From assembly GCA_000436835.1 (NCBI GenBank), contig FR889161.1, forward strand, positions 99,299 to 163,298: a DNA stretch of 64,000 bases. Reading direction: 5' to 3'. Shown here piece after piece: positions 16,880 through 26,039 of the stretch (within the stretch, counting starts at the first letter, position 1; the number at the start of each line of letters is the position of its first letter). Below the pieces are notes generated by a model. The model was not told where the DNA came from. It saw nothing but the letters and a program-made list of their open reading frames with translations, and did not search any database. Both the position numbers and the translations under genes were made by a program. Source of the stretch: Eubacterium sp. CAG:251 (GTDB lineage: Bacteria > Bacillota > Clostridia > Oscillospirales > Acutalibacteraceae).

Positions 16880-18409
16880 TCAGTTTTTCTTATCATCAAA
16901 TGCCGGATACATTCTTCTGAAAAGAGAGTTGATATGCTTGAAATATGATGAGTCGATATTATCAATCGTTTCTTTTGTGGTTCTGAATCTCCAATTTTTC
17001 TCAGGTACGCCGGGGATATTCATTCTTGCGTCCGAGCCGAAACCGCACATATCCTGAAGTGCAATTATTGCAACGTTTGACGAACTTTTCCATACCGTTT
17101 CAATTATTTTTCTGCAAGACGGACTGTAATATCCGCCTTCACCCCAATTGTCACCTGTAAAACCGCAATATTCAAGAGCAAATTTTCTTTCCTCGTCGCT
17201 TGCTTCCCAAAGCCAGCCCAAAATAGTGTTGTTATCATGAGTGCCGACGTAATTTATGCTGTTTTGAACTGAATTGTGTGGAATATGGGAGGAGTCGGAA
17301 TTAGGGTCAAATCCGAATTGGACAACCTTCATTCCGGGGAAACCCGTATCCTCTAAAAGCTTGACTACATCATCGCCGAAAACACCCAAATCCTCAGCGA
17401 TAATCGGAGCGTTTGGATATGCTTCAAATACCTTATTAAAAAGCTTCATTTTAGGCCCGTCAAGCCACTCGCCGACTTTCGCCGTTTTGGACTCTGCCGG
17501 CACTGCCCAATAAGATGCAAATGCCCTGAAATGGTCAATTCTCACGGTGTCATAAAGCTTTAAAGAGTGACCTATCCTTGATATCCACCACGAAAAATTA
17601 TCCTTTTCCATAGCGTTCCAATCATAGATGGGATTGCCCCAAAGCTGACCGTCTTTGCTGAAATAATCGGGCGGAACGCCTGCTACTTTTTCGACCTTCA
17701 GCGTTTTTTCGTCTATTAAAAACATAGGCAAATTTGACCAAACGTCAACGCTGTCCATTGCAACATATATTGGCATATCGCCTATAACAGCAACACCTTT
17801 TTTGTTTGCGTAAGCCTTGATTTCATTCCATTGCTTGTAGAAAACGAATTGAACAAATTTCCAAAAAGCCGCTGATTTTTCATAAGAATATATATTCTTG
17901 ATACATTCAAAATAGTGGGCGTGTTCATCGCTCCATTCCCACCAAGGCTTCATATTTTCCTCTTCCTTAACAGCCATAAACACGCTGTAATCGGTAAGCC
18001 AGGAGTTGCTTATTTCAAATTCCTTAATCTGCCTTGCAAGCTCGTCGTTTATGTTTAAAAATGCTTTTTTCAAAAGTTCAAGCCTTTTTTTGCCTGCAAA
18101 TTCATAGTCTGCCGTGTACGGCGTGCCGTCGTAAATGTTTGACTTGTAATCTTCCTCGCAAATAAGACCCATATCGTAAAGCCCTTTGGGATTTATAAAA
18201 ATATAATTTCCAGCAAAGGCAGAGGGCGAGCAATAAGGCGAATTAGCCCTGTCAATCGGATTAAACGGTAAAACCTGCCAATATGTAAAGCCCATATCCG
18301 CTATTTTGTCAATAAAATGAATAACGTTTTCATCAAAAACACCGACGCCGTAGTCGCTCGGCATTGAACTGATGTGAAGCAATACGCCTGCTCCTCGTTT
18401 TTTCAGCAT
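16880..18409 (-). CDS. malQ: 4-alpha-glucanotransferase (amylomaltase)
   Basis: Transfers alpha-1,4-glucan segments between maltodextrins (GH77), in the cytosol. 509 residues from ATG 18409, which gives the canonical start LKKRGAGVLLHISSMPSDYG. An in-frame TTG at 18445 exists but has no better ribosome site. Motifs include YWQVLPFNP near 43, the nucleophile region YDTVRIDHFRAF near 290, the acid/base segment PIIAEDLG near 338 and VGTHDNNTILGW near 388. It is monocistronic: convergent with the gene to its left and divergent from miaB. No glycogen phosphorylase or synthase gene is adjacent. Confidence 0.95.
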   Translation of the reverse strand: MLKKRGAGVLLHISSMPSDYGVGVFDENVIHFIDKIADMGFTYWQVLPFNPIDRANSPYCSPSAFAGNYIFINPKGLYDMGLICEEDYKSNIYDGTPYTADYEFAGKKRLELLKKAFLNINDELARQIKEFEISNSWLTDYSVFMAVKEEENMKPWWEWSDEHAHYFECIKNIYSYEKSAAFWKFVQFVFYKQWNEIKAYANKKGVAVIGDMPIYVAMDSVDVWSNLPMFLIDEKTLKVEKVAGVPPDYFSKDGQLWGNPIYDWNAMEKDNFSWWISRIGHSLKLYDTVRIDHFRAFASYWAVPAESKTAKVGEWLDGPKMKLFNKVFEAYPNAPIIAEDLGVFGDDVVKLLEDTGFPGMKVVQFGFDPNSDSSHIPHNSVQNSINYVGTHDNNTILGWLWEASDEERKFALEYCGFTGDNWGEGGYYSPSCRKIIETVWKSSSNVAIIALQDMCGFGSDARMNIPGVPEKNWRFRTTKETIDNIDSSYFKHINSLFRRMYPAFDDKKN

Positions 18410-18514
18410 AATTACTTTTCTTCTTTCTTCAAATGATGGTAACAAGTGCTATTTTATCATTAACATAAACAAAAATCAATTATTTAAAATTATTATTTTA
18501 TTAATAATTATATA

Positions 18515-18543
18515 TTGATTAAAGTATATATATTTGATATAAT
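18515..18543 (+). promoter_or_regulatory. Promoter of the miaB-ricA-mutS-mutL-miaA operon
   Basis: TTGATT at 18515-18520 and TATAAT at 18538-18543, 17-bp spacer. The leader of about 80 nt to the TTG start at 18629 contains only weak potential pairing, for example CACT-TTAACG-AGTG followed by six Ts near 18589-18610. Confidence 0.65.
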
Positions 18544-18628
18544 ATTTTCCGTATAATGTGAGGGTGTATGCACGTTCGCAAAAGCCACACTTTAACGAGT
18601 GAATTTTTTGAATGCGAGGGCAGAATAA

Positions 18629-20071
18629 TTGAGCGAGAATAATAAAAAAACACATACTGTTTCAAAAGAAGAGCTTGATAGGCAGAAGCAGTTTACGCAA
18701 AAGGTAAGCTCTGTTATTTCAGCATCGTATAATGAAAAACCGAAGGCTTGCGTTGTTACTTACGGTTGCCAGCAAAATGTGGCTGACAGTGAAAAAATTA
18801 AAGGTATGCTTGAGCTTATGGGTTATGATTTTACGGACAACAGGCTTGAGGCTAAGCTGATTATCTTTAATACCTGCGCTGTCAGGGAACATGCTGAGGA
18901 CAGGGTGTTCGGCAATGTAGGTGCGCTCAAAAGCTATAAGCGTGAAAATCATGACGTTGTAATTGCTCTTTGCGGTTGTATGATGCAACAGCAGCATATT
19001 GCGGATAAGATTAAAAAATCATTCCCGTTTGTTGATCTCGTTTTCGGAACTCACGTTGTTCATAAGCTTCCTGAGCTTCTTTACAGAGCATTGACCGGTA
19101 AAAAGAGAGTTTTTGATATAACCGATACGGACGGTATCATTGCCGAGGGTATTCCTGTAAGGCGTGACAATGACGCTAAGGCATGGCTTCCGATTATGTA
19201 CGGTTGCAACAACTTCTGCTCATACTGCATTGTGCCTTATGTAAGGGGCAGGGAAAGAAGCAGGCAGGTTGAGGATATCGTAGCCGAGTTTAAATCTCTT
19301 GTTGAGCAAGGTTATAAGGAAATTACTCTTTTAGGTCAAAATGTTAATTCTTTCGGCAAGGATTTAGAACCGAGAGTTACATTTGCGAATCTTTTGAGAA
19401 TGCTTAACGATATCGACGGCGATTTCAGAATCAGGTTTATGACCAGTCATCCCAAGGATTGCACTAAGGAACTTATTGAAACCATGGCGCAGTGCGACAA
19501 GGTGGCAGAGCATTTGCATCTTCCTTTTCAAAGCGGAAGCAACAGAGTGCTTAAAGCTATGAACAGGCATTATACAAGAGAACAGTATCTTGAACTTATC
19601 AAATATGCGAGAAAGCTTATGGGCGACGAGCTTTCAATCACAAGTGATATTATTGTTGGTTTCCCCGGTGAAACATATGAGGAATTTAAGGAAACACTTT
19701 CACTTGTTAAGGAAATTAACGCCACTCAGCTTTTTACGTTTATTTATTCAAGGAGAGAGGGTACACCCGCAGCTAAAATGGATGACCCTGTATCGGCTGA
19801 AGAAAAGTCAAGATGGTTTAAGGAACTTACCGATTTGCAGGAAACAATAAGTGCAAGCCAAATGAAACTTCATCAAGGCAAGACTTATAAGTGCTATGTA
19901 TACGGTAAGGGCAAATTGGGAGATAATTATATTGCCGCAAGAAATGACGGCAATTTGATTATAGAATTTGAGGGTGACGAAAGCCTTATCGGAACCTTTC
20001 AAAACATTAAAGTAATCGAACCGCTTACGTTTGTTATGAGGGGCGAATTAGTAAAGGAGAAACAAATATGA
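18629..20071 (+). CDS. miaB: tRNA-2-methylthio-N6-dimethylallyladenosine synthase
   Basis: Radical-SAM methylthiotransferase that adds the methylthio group to i6A37 of tRNAs reading UNN codons. 480 residues. The N-terminal UPF0004 domain has YGCQQNVADSE near 46 with the auxiliary-cluster cysteines (FNTCAVRE, CGCMMQQ). The radical-SAM motif CNNFCSYC is near 192-199. A TRAM domain forms the last 65 residues. It starts with TTG at 18629 after GCGAGGG. Its stop overlaps the ricA start (ATGA). Its substrate i6A37 is made by MiaA, encoded at the end of the same operon. Confidence 0.95.
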   Translation: MSENNKKTHTVSKEELDRQKQFTQKVSSVISASYNEKPKACVVTYGCQQNVADSEKIKGMLELMGYDFTDNRLEAKLIIFNTCAVREHAEDRVFGNVGALKSYKRENHDVVIALCGCMMQQQHIADKIKKSFPFVDLVFGTHVVHKLPELLYRALTGKKRVFDITDTDGIIAEGIPVRRDNDAKAWLPIMYGCNNFCSYCIVPYVRGRERSRQVEDIVAEFKSLVEQGYKEITLLGQNVNSFGKDLEPRVTFANLLRMLNDIDGDFRIRFMTSHPKDCTKELIETMAQCDKVAEHLHLPFQSGSNRVLKAMNRHYTREQYLELIKYARKLMGDELSITSDIIVGFPGETYEEFKETLSLVKEINATQLFTFIYSRREGTPAAKMDDPVSAEEKSRWFKELTDLQETISASQMKLHQGKTYKCYVYGKGKLGDNYIAARNDGNLIIEFEGDESLIGTFQNIKVIEPLTFVMRGELVKEKQI

Positions 20072-20481
20072 GTATTGAATCAGCACTCAGAGAATTAGGC
20101 AAAGAAATTCAGAAGGACGAGCGTTTTGTCGCTCTTCAGGTTGCTGCAAAGGCAAATGATGCAGACGAATCACTCCAGCAGCAAATGCAGGAGATGCAGC
20201 TTATCTCTCTTAAATATCAGCAGGAGGCTGAAAAAGGAGAGGAAGCATCACAAGACAGAATTAAGGAATTTCAGGACGATTATCAGAAGCTTTATACTGA
20301 AATTATGGCAGGCGAAAATATGCAAAACTATTCTGCCGCTGCATCTGAAATGGAAAAGATGGCACAGTATATCAGCGGTATGATAGGTCTTTTCTTTGAC
20401 GGTCAGGATGCAGAAACATGCGAACTTCCGGCACAGGACGCTTGCACACATAACTGCTCAACCTGCGGTGGCTGCCACTAA
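20068..20481 (+). CDS. RicA/YmcA-like YlbF-family protein with Cys-rich tail
   Basis: 137 residues, mostly helical (ALRELGKEIQKDERFVALQ, then a long coiled segment), typical of the YlbF/YmcA family (Com_YlbF). The C-terminus is Cys-rich: CELPAQDACTHNCSTCGGCH, with six cysteines in the last 22 residues. In Bacillus, the RicA-RicF-RicT complex carries [4Fe-4S] clusters and influences mRNA processing, competence, biofilm and sporulation, and ymcA follows ymcB (miaB). The same neighbour here, with start-stop overlap, supports a RicA-like assignment. The cysteine tail fits cluster binding. Partners RicF and RicT are not in the window. Confidence 0.8.
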   Translation: MSIESALRELGKEIQKDERFVALQVAAKANDADESLQQQMQEMQLISLKYQQEAEKGEEASQDRIKEFQDDYQKLYTEIMAGENMQNYSAAASEMEKMAQYISGMIGLFFDGQDAETCELPAQDACTHNCSTCGGCH

Positions 20482-20542
20482 TTAAAATTATTTAGTGCGA
20501 TTTTGCACAAAACAAAAATCACTTAAAAAAGGAGGAACAAAA

Positions 20543-23185
20543 ATGGCTAAAAAGGATAGTAAGCTGTCGCCTATGATGGCGCAATATTTTGAGGTGAAAA
20601 GTAAATATCCCGATACAATTTTGTTCTTCCGTGTCGGTGATTTTTATGAGATGTTTTTTGACGATGCCAAACTTGCTTCATCAGAGCTTGATTTGGTGCT
20701 TACGGGCAAGGATTGCGGTCAAGAGGAACGTGCTCCTATGTGCGGAGTGCCGTTTCACAGTGCAGATAACTATATTGCAAAGCTTGTAAGCCACGGTCAT
20801 AAGGTTGCTATTTGCGAGCAGACTGAGGACCCAAGCAAGGCAACGGGGCTTGTTAAAAGAGATGTCATAAGAGTCATGACTCCGGGTACGGTAATTGAGA
20901 GCAATATGCTTGACGACGGTGCTAACAATTATCTTTGTGCTATTTATAAAAATAAGGACAGAACAAAGGCGGGCTTATGCTTTGCCGATATTTCAACAGG
21001 TGAGTTCCATATTACCTCTCTCAATACCGCACCTATTCAAAGGCAAATTTTAAATGAACTTTATACATATACTCCTCGTGAGATTATTGTTAATAACGAC
21101 GGCTTTGATATGTCGCTTCTTGACAGCTATACAAAAAGGGTTGACGCTCATCTTGAAGTTGTCAGCGCAGACAAGTTTGATTATGAAACGGCATTAAAGC
21201 TTATTAATGAGAATTTGAATGCTGCCGAGATTGAAGAGCTTAATGTCAGCGAAAATGAAATTGCTGTTTGTGCTCTCGGCGCTGTTATTCTTTATCTTAA
21301 GGACACTCAAAAGAAAGACGAGATTGAGGCACCGAGTGAGTTTGAAATGTACGACACTGAAAAGTATATGAAGCTTGATATGTCGGCAAGGCGTAATCTT
21401 GAGCTTACAAAGTCTATGATGACGGGTGACAAAAGGCATTCGCTTTTGTGGGTTATTGATAAAACTAAAACGGCAGCAGGTAAAAGAATGATTCGTTCGT
21501 GGCTTGAAAGGCCGCTTATGTCTATCGCAAAAATCACCAAGCGCCAAAATGCAGTAGGCGAACTTTGCGATAATCCTATTCTTCGTGATGAAATCAGGCA
21601 GGCGCTTACGGGTGTCAGCGATATTGAGAGGCTGCTTACAAGAATTGTTTATTCAACTGCCAATGCAAAGGAACTTAAATCGCTTCAGTCAACGCTTGAA
21701 AAGCTTCCGTCAATTAAGGCTAAGCTTGCCGATTCTTCGTCGTATCTTTTAAAAGCGGTTTATAACGATATTGATTTACTTGAGGATATAAGAAGTCTTA
21801 TTGACAGCGCAATTGTTGATGAACCTCCGTTTACCGTTCGTGAGGGAGGTATGATTAAAGAGGGCTTTGATAAGGATATTGATGAGCTTAAATCAATAAT
21901 GAACGATGGCGCAGGCATAATCGCATCTATTGAAAACGAGCAGAGAGAACTTACAGGTATACCTAAGCTCAAAGTCGGATATAACAAGGTTTTCGGCTAC
22001 TATATCGAAGTTACAAATTCGTATAAGGATTTAGTTCCCGAAACTTATATAAGAAAGCAAACGCTCACAAATTGCGAAAGATATATTACCCAGGAACTTA
22101 AGGATTTAGAGGGCAAGATTATCGGCGCAAAGGAGAGGTGCATTGCGCTTGAATATCAAATGCTTTGCAAAATAAGAGAAAGCATTTCAAACGAGGTTAA
22201 AAGGCTTCAAAAAACAGCACGTGCGCTTGCGACGCTTGATGTTTTGGCTTCTCTTTCCGAGGTTGCGGTTAATAATAATTACGTTTGCCCTCAAATTACA
22301 AATGACGGCACAATCAATATTAAAGACGGCAGGCATCCGGTTGTTGAGGCACTTTTAGAAGATACACCTTTTGTTCCGAACGATGCTAAGCTTGACCTTG
22401 ATGAAAACAGATGCGAAATAATTACCGGCCCTAATATGGCAGGTAAGTCAACATATATGAGGCAGATTGCGCTTATCACTCTTTTGGCGCAAATAGGTTC
22501 TTTTGTTCCGGCTAAAAGCGCACAAATCGGAATTGTTGATGCAATTTATACAAGAGTAGGTGCGAGTGATGACCTTGCAACAGGTCAGTCAACATTTATG
22601 GTTGAAATGAATGAGGTTGCCGAGATACTTAAAAATGCAACAAGCCGTTCGCTTATTATTCTTGATGAAATCGGACGTGGCACCTCTACTTTTGACGGAA
22701 TGAGTATAGCAAGAGCGGTACTTGAATTTGTTTGCAAGAAAAAAACGCTCGGTGCGAAATCTCTTTTTGCGACGCATTATCACGAGCTTACTGTTATGGA
22801 GGGGCTTCTTGACGGAGTTAAGAATTATTCTATAGCAGTTAAAAAGCGTGGCGACGATATAACATTTTTAAGAAAGATTGTTAAGGGCGGAGCAGACCAA
22901 AGCTTCGGTATTGAGGTCGCTAAGCTTGCAGGTGTTCCCGACAGCGTGGTTAAGCGTGCAAAGGTTATACTTAAGGAACTTGAGGCAAATTCAACTCCTA
23001 TTGAGTTTGCGGCTGAAAACGAGATTGAAGATGAAAGCCAAAGCGACATTCAATATAATTTTACCGCTCAAGGCACTGATGAGATACTTGAAATACTTAA
23101 AGCAACGGATATAAATTCAATCACGCCTATGGAGGCGCTTCAAACATTGTTTGATTTGAAGCAAAAGGCGCAGGAACTTGAATAA
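20543..23185 (+). CDS. mutS: DNA mismatch repair protein MutS
   Basis: Recognises mismatches and small loops and recruits MutL. 880 residues from ATG 20543, which has AAAGGAGGAAC directly upstream. An in-frame codon at 20495 has no such site. The mismatch-contacting Phe-x-Glu lies in FFRVGDFYEMFF near 28-38. The ATPase has Walker A GPNMAGKSTYMRQ near 628 and Walker B LDEIGRGTSTFDG near 706, followed by FATHYHEL. The C-terminal helix-turn-helix and clamp-interaction tail are present. It sits in a miaB-ricA-mutS-mutL-miaA operon. Confidence 0.97.
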   Translation: MAKKDSKLSPMMAQYFEVKSKYPDTILFFRVGDFYEMFFDDAKLASSELDLVLTGKDCGQEERAPMCGVPFHSADNYIAKLVSHGHKVAICEQTEDPSKATGLVKRDVIRVMTPGTVIESNMLDDGANNYLCAIYKNKDRTKAGLCFADISTGEFHITSLNTAPIQRQILNELYTYTPREIIVNNDGFDMSLLDSYTKRVDAHLEVVSADKFDYETALKLINENLNAAEIEELNVSENEIAVCALGAVILYLKDTQKKDEIEAPSEFEMYDTEKYMKLDMSARRNLELTKSMMTGDKRHSLLWVIDKTKTAAGKRMIRSWLERPLMSIAKITKRQNAVGELCDNPILRDEIRQALTGVSDIERLLTRIVYSTANAKELKSLQSTLEKLPSIKAKLADSSSYLLKAVYNDIDLLEDIRSLIDSAIVDEPPFTVREGGMIKEGFDKDIDELKSIMNDGAGIIASIENEQRELTGIPKLKVGYNKVFGYYIEVTNSYKDLVPETYIRKQTLTNCERYITQELKDLEGKIIGAKERCIALEYQMLCKIRESISNEVKRLQKTARALATLDVLASLSEVAVNNNYVCPQITNDGTINIKDGRHPVVEALLEDTPFVPNDAKLDLDENRCEIITGPNMAGKSTYMRQIALITLLAQIGSFVPAKSAQIGIVDAIYTRVGASDDLATGQSTFMVEMNEVAEILKNATSRSLIILDEIGRGTSTFDGMSIARAVLEFVCKKKTLGAKSLFATHYHELTVMEGLLDGVKNYSIAVKKRGDDITFLRKIVKGGADQSFGIEVAKLAGVPDSVVKRAKVILKELEANSTPIEFAAENEIEDESQSDIQYNFTAQGTDEILEILKATDINSITPMEALQTLFDLKQKAQELE

Positions 23186-23211
23186 ATTTTAACAAAAAGG
23201 AGGGCGATTTA

Positions 23212-25125
23212 ATGGCAAGAATTAATGTTTTACCAAAAGAAATATATCAGCTTATAGCAGCAGGCGAAGTCGTTGAACGTCCTTCAAGTGTTGTTAAAGA
23301 AATGATTGAAAATTCGCTTGATGCAGATGCGAAAAATATCACTCTTGAAATTAAAAACGGCGGTTCAACGTATATAAGAATTACAGATGACGGCTGCGGA
23401 ATTGAAAGAGATGATGTGAGAAAGGTATTTATTTCTCATGCTACAAGCAAAATTTCAAAAAAAGACGACTTAAATTCAATCGCAACTCTCGGCTTTAGAG
23501 GCGAGGCTATGGCTTCTATCTCTGCCGTTTCCAAGGTTGAATTATTGACTAAAGCCGAAAATGAAGAAATCGGCACAAGATATGAAATTGCAGGCGGCGA
23601 GGAGCTTGAGTTTGACGACGCAGGCTGCCCTAACGGCACTACTATTGTGGTTCGTGATATTTTCTTTAACACCCCTGCAAGAATGAAGTTTTTGAAAAAA
23701 GACGTTACCGAGGGCAATCAGGTTGCCGGAATTGTTGACAGAATGGCAATATCTCATCCGGAGATATCGTTTAGATTTATTCGTGACGGCAAGCAAGTTC
23801 TTATCACCTCAGGTAACGGAGATTTAAAATCGACTGTTTATTCGGTTTTGGGTAAGGAAATGAGCGACAGTTTAATGAGCGTTGACTATTCCTTTAATGA
23901 TATGAGGATTACGGGCTTTGTTTCAAAGCCGACTGCTTCAAGAAAAAGCAGAGCAGGTCAGTATTTTTATATCAATAACCGTATTGTTAAGTCGAAAACC
24001 GCTATGGCGGCGCTTGAACAGGCTTATAAAAACACAATTATGGTGGGGCGCTTTCCTGCTTGTGTGCTTAATATCGAGCTTAACCCTGCGCAGGTTGACG
24101 TAAACGTTCATCCGGCTAAAACAGAGGTCAGGTTTGCTAATGAAAAGCCGATATTTGACCTTGTTTATTACGCAGTTAAAACGGCAATTGAAAATGACAG
24201 GACCGTTAAAGAGGTTGAGTTTAAAGAAAATCCGGTTTATCGGCAAGAGTCTAAAAATGTTTATCAAAATAATGATAATAAATCGTTTCAGGCGAAATTT
24301 GATTTCTTTAAAAAGAAGGACGAGCCGCCCTCTCAGCAGGTTATTAAGACTAAGCCGAGAGAAAATTTTTGGCAGGTTGAAGCGCCGAAGCCTGAATATA
24401 AAATTGCAAGAGATGAAAAGCCTAAGGCAAGGGTAGATATAAATATCGAATATGAAGAGCCTGAGGAAATTTCAACTGCCAAAAGCGAAGATGCGCCGAA
24501 GGAGCAGGATATTGAAAAGGTAGTAATTACTGACGAAAAGGATAATGAAAACTTTATTCCTAATTTCAAGCTGATTGGCGAAGCTTTTAAAACATATTTG
24601 ATTGTTGAAATAGAAAACGAGCTTTATTTTATTGACAAGCATGCCGCTCACGAAAGAATGAATTTTGAGCGATTTAAAGCACAGGCAACTGTTGAAACGC
24701 AAATGCTTTTAGCGCCTGTTGTTGTTAATCTTACAAAGGACGAATTTATTGCAATAAGCGAAAATGTTGAGCTTATTAAGAAGTGCGGTTTCGAACTTGA
24801 GGAATTCGGCGAAAGTCAAATTATTGTTCGTGCAATACCGAGTCTTGTTGACGGCGACAGCGTTAAGGATTTGATGCTTGAAATTGCGCAGAAGCTTCTT
24901 GAACATAAAACGGACATTCTGCCTGATAAAATTGATTGGATATATCATTCCGCTTCTTGCCGTGGCGCTGTTAAGGCAGGCGATTATACTTCAAGGCAGG
25001 AGCAGGAAATGTTTGTTAAAAAGCTTCTTTCGATGCCTAATATTCGCTTTTGCCCTCACGGCAGACCCGTGTTTATAAAAATGAGTAAATACGATATTGA
25101 AAAGCAGTTTGGCAGAGTGACTTGA
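23212..25125 (+). CDS. mutL: DNA mismatch repair protein MutL
   Basis: GHKL ATPase and latent nicking endonuclease of mismatch repair. 637 residues. ATPase motifs: EMIENSLDADA near 30, DDGCGI near 62 and TLGFRGEAMASISAV near 91. A low-complexity linker spans about 340-450. The C-terminal endonuclease motif D-x-HA-x2-E-x4-E is present as DKHAAHERMNFE near 473, with SCRGA and CPHGRP metal-site segments near the end. This fits the endonuclease-active MutL of organisms lacking MutH. Its stop codon (TGA 25123-25125) lies 2 bp before the miaA ATG. Confidence 0.97.
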   Translation: MARINVLPKEIYQLIAAGEVVERPSSVVKEMIENSLDADAKNITLEIKNGGSTYIRITDDGCGIERDDVRKVFISHATSKISKKDDLNSIATLGFRGEAMASISAVSKVELLTKAENEEIGTRYEIAGGEELEFDDAGCPNGTTIVVRDIFFNTPARMKFLKKDVTEGNQVAGIVDRMAISHPEISFRFIRDGKQVLITSGNGDLKSTVYSVLGKEMSDSLMSVDYSFNDMRITGFVSKPTASRKSRAGQYFYINNRIVKSKTAMAALEQAYKNTIMVGRFPACVLNIELNPAQVDVNVHPAKTEVRFANEKPIFDLVYYAVKTAIENDRTVKEVEFKENPVYRQESKNVYQNNDNKSFQAKFDFFKKKDEPPSQQVIKTKPRENFWQVEAPKPEYKIARDEKPKARVDINIEYEEPEEISTAKSEDAPKEQDIEKVVITDEKDNENFIPNFKLIGEAFKTYLIVEIENELYFIDKHAAHERMNFERFKAQATVETQMLLAPVVVNLTKDEFIAISENVELIKKCGFELEEFGESQIIVRAIPSLVDGDSVKDLMLEIAQKLLEHKTDILPDKIDWIYHSASCRGAVKAGDYTSRQEQEMFVKKLLSMPNIRFCPHGRPVFIKMSKYDIEKQFGRVT

Positions 25126-25127
25126 TT

Positions 25128-26039
25128 ATGAATAAGGTGATTGTAATTGCAGGCCCTACGGCTTCTGGCAAAACGGGTCTGGGAATAGAGGTTGCCGGGG
25201 CAATCGGCGGCGAAATAATTTCTGCGGATTCAATGCAGGTTTATAAAAATATGCCGATAGCTACCGCCGCACCGACAGATGATGAAAAGTCGCAGGCGCC
25301 GCACCATCTTGTTGAATTTCTTGATAATGATAAAAAATTCAGCGTTGCCCAGTGGTGCACTCTTGCAAAGGAAAAAATAGATGATATCATTTCAAGAGGT
25401 AAGGTGCCGATAGTTGTCGGCGGAACAGGGCTTTTTATTGACAGCCTTGTCGATAATATCAGCTTTGAGGATGTTGAGGTCGATGAGGATTTAAGGCAAA
25501 GCCTTATGAAACGTGACGTTGACAGTCTTTACGACGAACTTTTAAGAGTTGACAAAAAAGCGGCTGAGAATATACATAAAAATAATAAAAAACGAGTTGT
25601 TCGTGCGCTGGAACTTCACTATTTGGGAAGTTCAAAAACAGAACAAAACGAAAATTCACAAAAAGAGAAAAGCCCTTATGATTTTCTTTATTTCGTGCTT
25701 CAATACGAAAACAGGCAAACGCTTTATGACAGGATTAATTTAAGAGTTGATAAAATGCTTGAAAACGGACTTTTAGATGAGGCTCGTGCCATGCAGGGCA
25801 AATGTCAAAAAACGTGCGCTCAGGCGATAGGTCATAAGGAGCTTGCAAGATATTTAAACGGCGAAGCTTCTCTTGAAGAATGTGCACAAAAGCTTAAGCA
25901 GGAAAGCCGCCGATATGCAAAAAGGCAGATTACATGGTTTAAAAGACGGCAGTGCGCTGTTTTTATTTCTATGGATAAGTTAAAAGGCAGTGCTGTTAAA
26001 ACAGTTATAGATAAATGCGAGGACTTTTTAAATGGCTGA
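25128..26039 (+). CDS. miaA: tRNA dimethylallyltransferase
   Basis: Adds a dimethylallyl group to A37 of tRNAs reading UNN codons, giving the substrate of MiaB. 303 residues. P-loop GPTASGKTG near 8-16, SADSMQVYKNMPIATAAP near 34-51 with the catalytic Asp, HHLVEFLD near 63, and VGGTGLFIDSLV near 98. The C-terminal half has QAIGHKEL and RRYAKRQITWFKRR. ATG 25128 is used rather than an in-frame TTG at 25122. It overlaps the next start at 26032. Confidence 0.95.
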   Translation: MNKVIVIAGPTASGKTGLGIEVAGAIGGEIISADSMQVYKNMPIATAAPTDDEKSQAPHHLVEFLDNDKKFSVAQWCTLAKEKIDDIISRGKVPIVVGGTGLFIDSLVDNISFEDVEVDEDLRQSLMKRDVDSLYDELLRVDKKAAENIHKNNKKRVVRALELHYLGSSKTEQNENSQKEKSPYDFLYFVLQYENRQTLYDRINLRVDKMLENGLLDEARAMQGKCQKTCAQAIGHKELARYLNGEASLEECAQKLKQESRRYAKRQITWFKRRQCAVFISMDKLKGSAVKTVIDKCEDFLNG

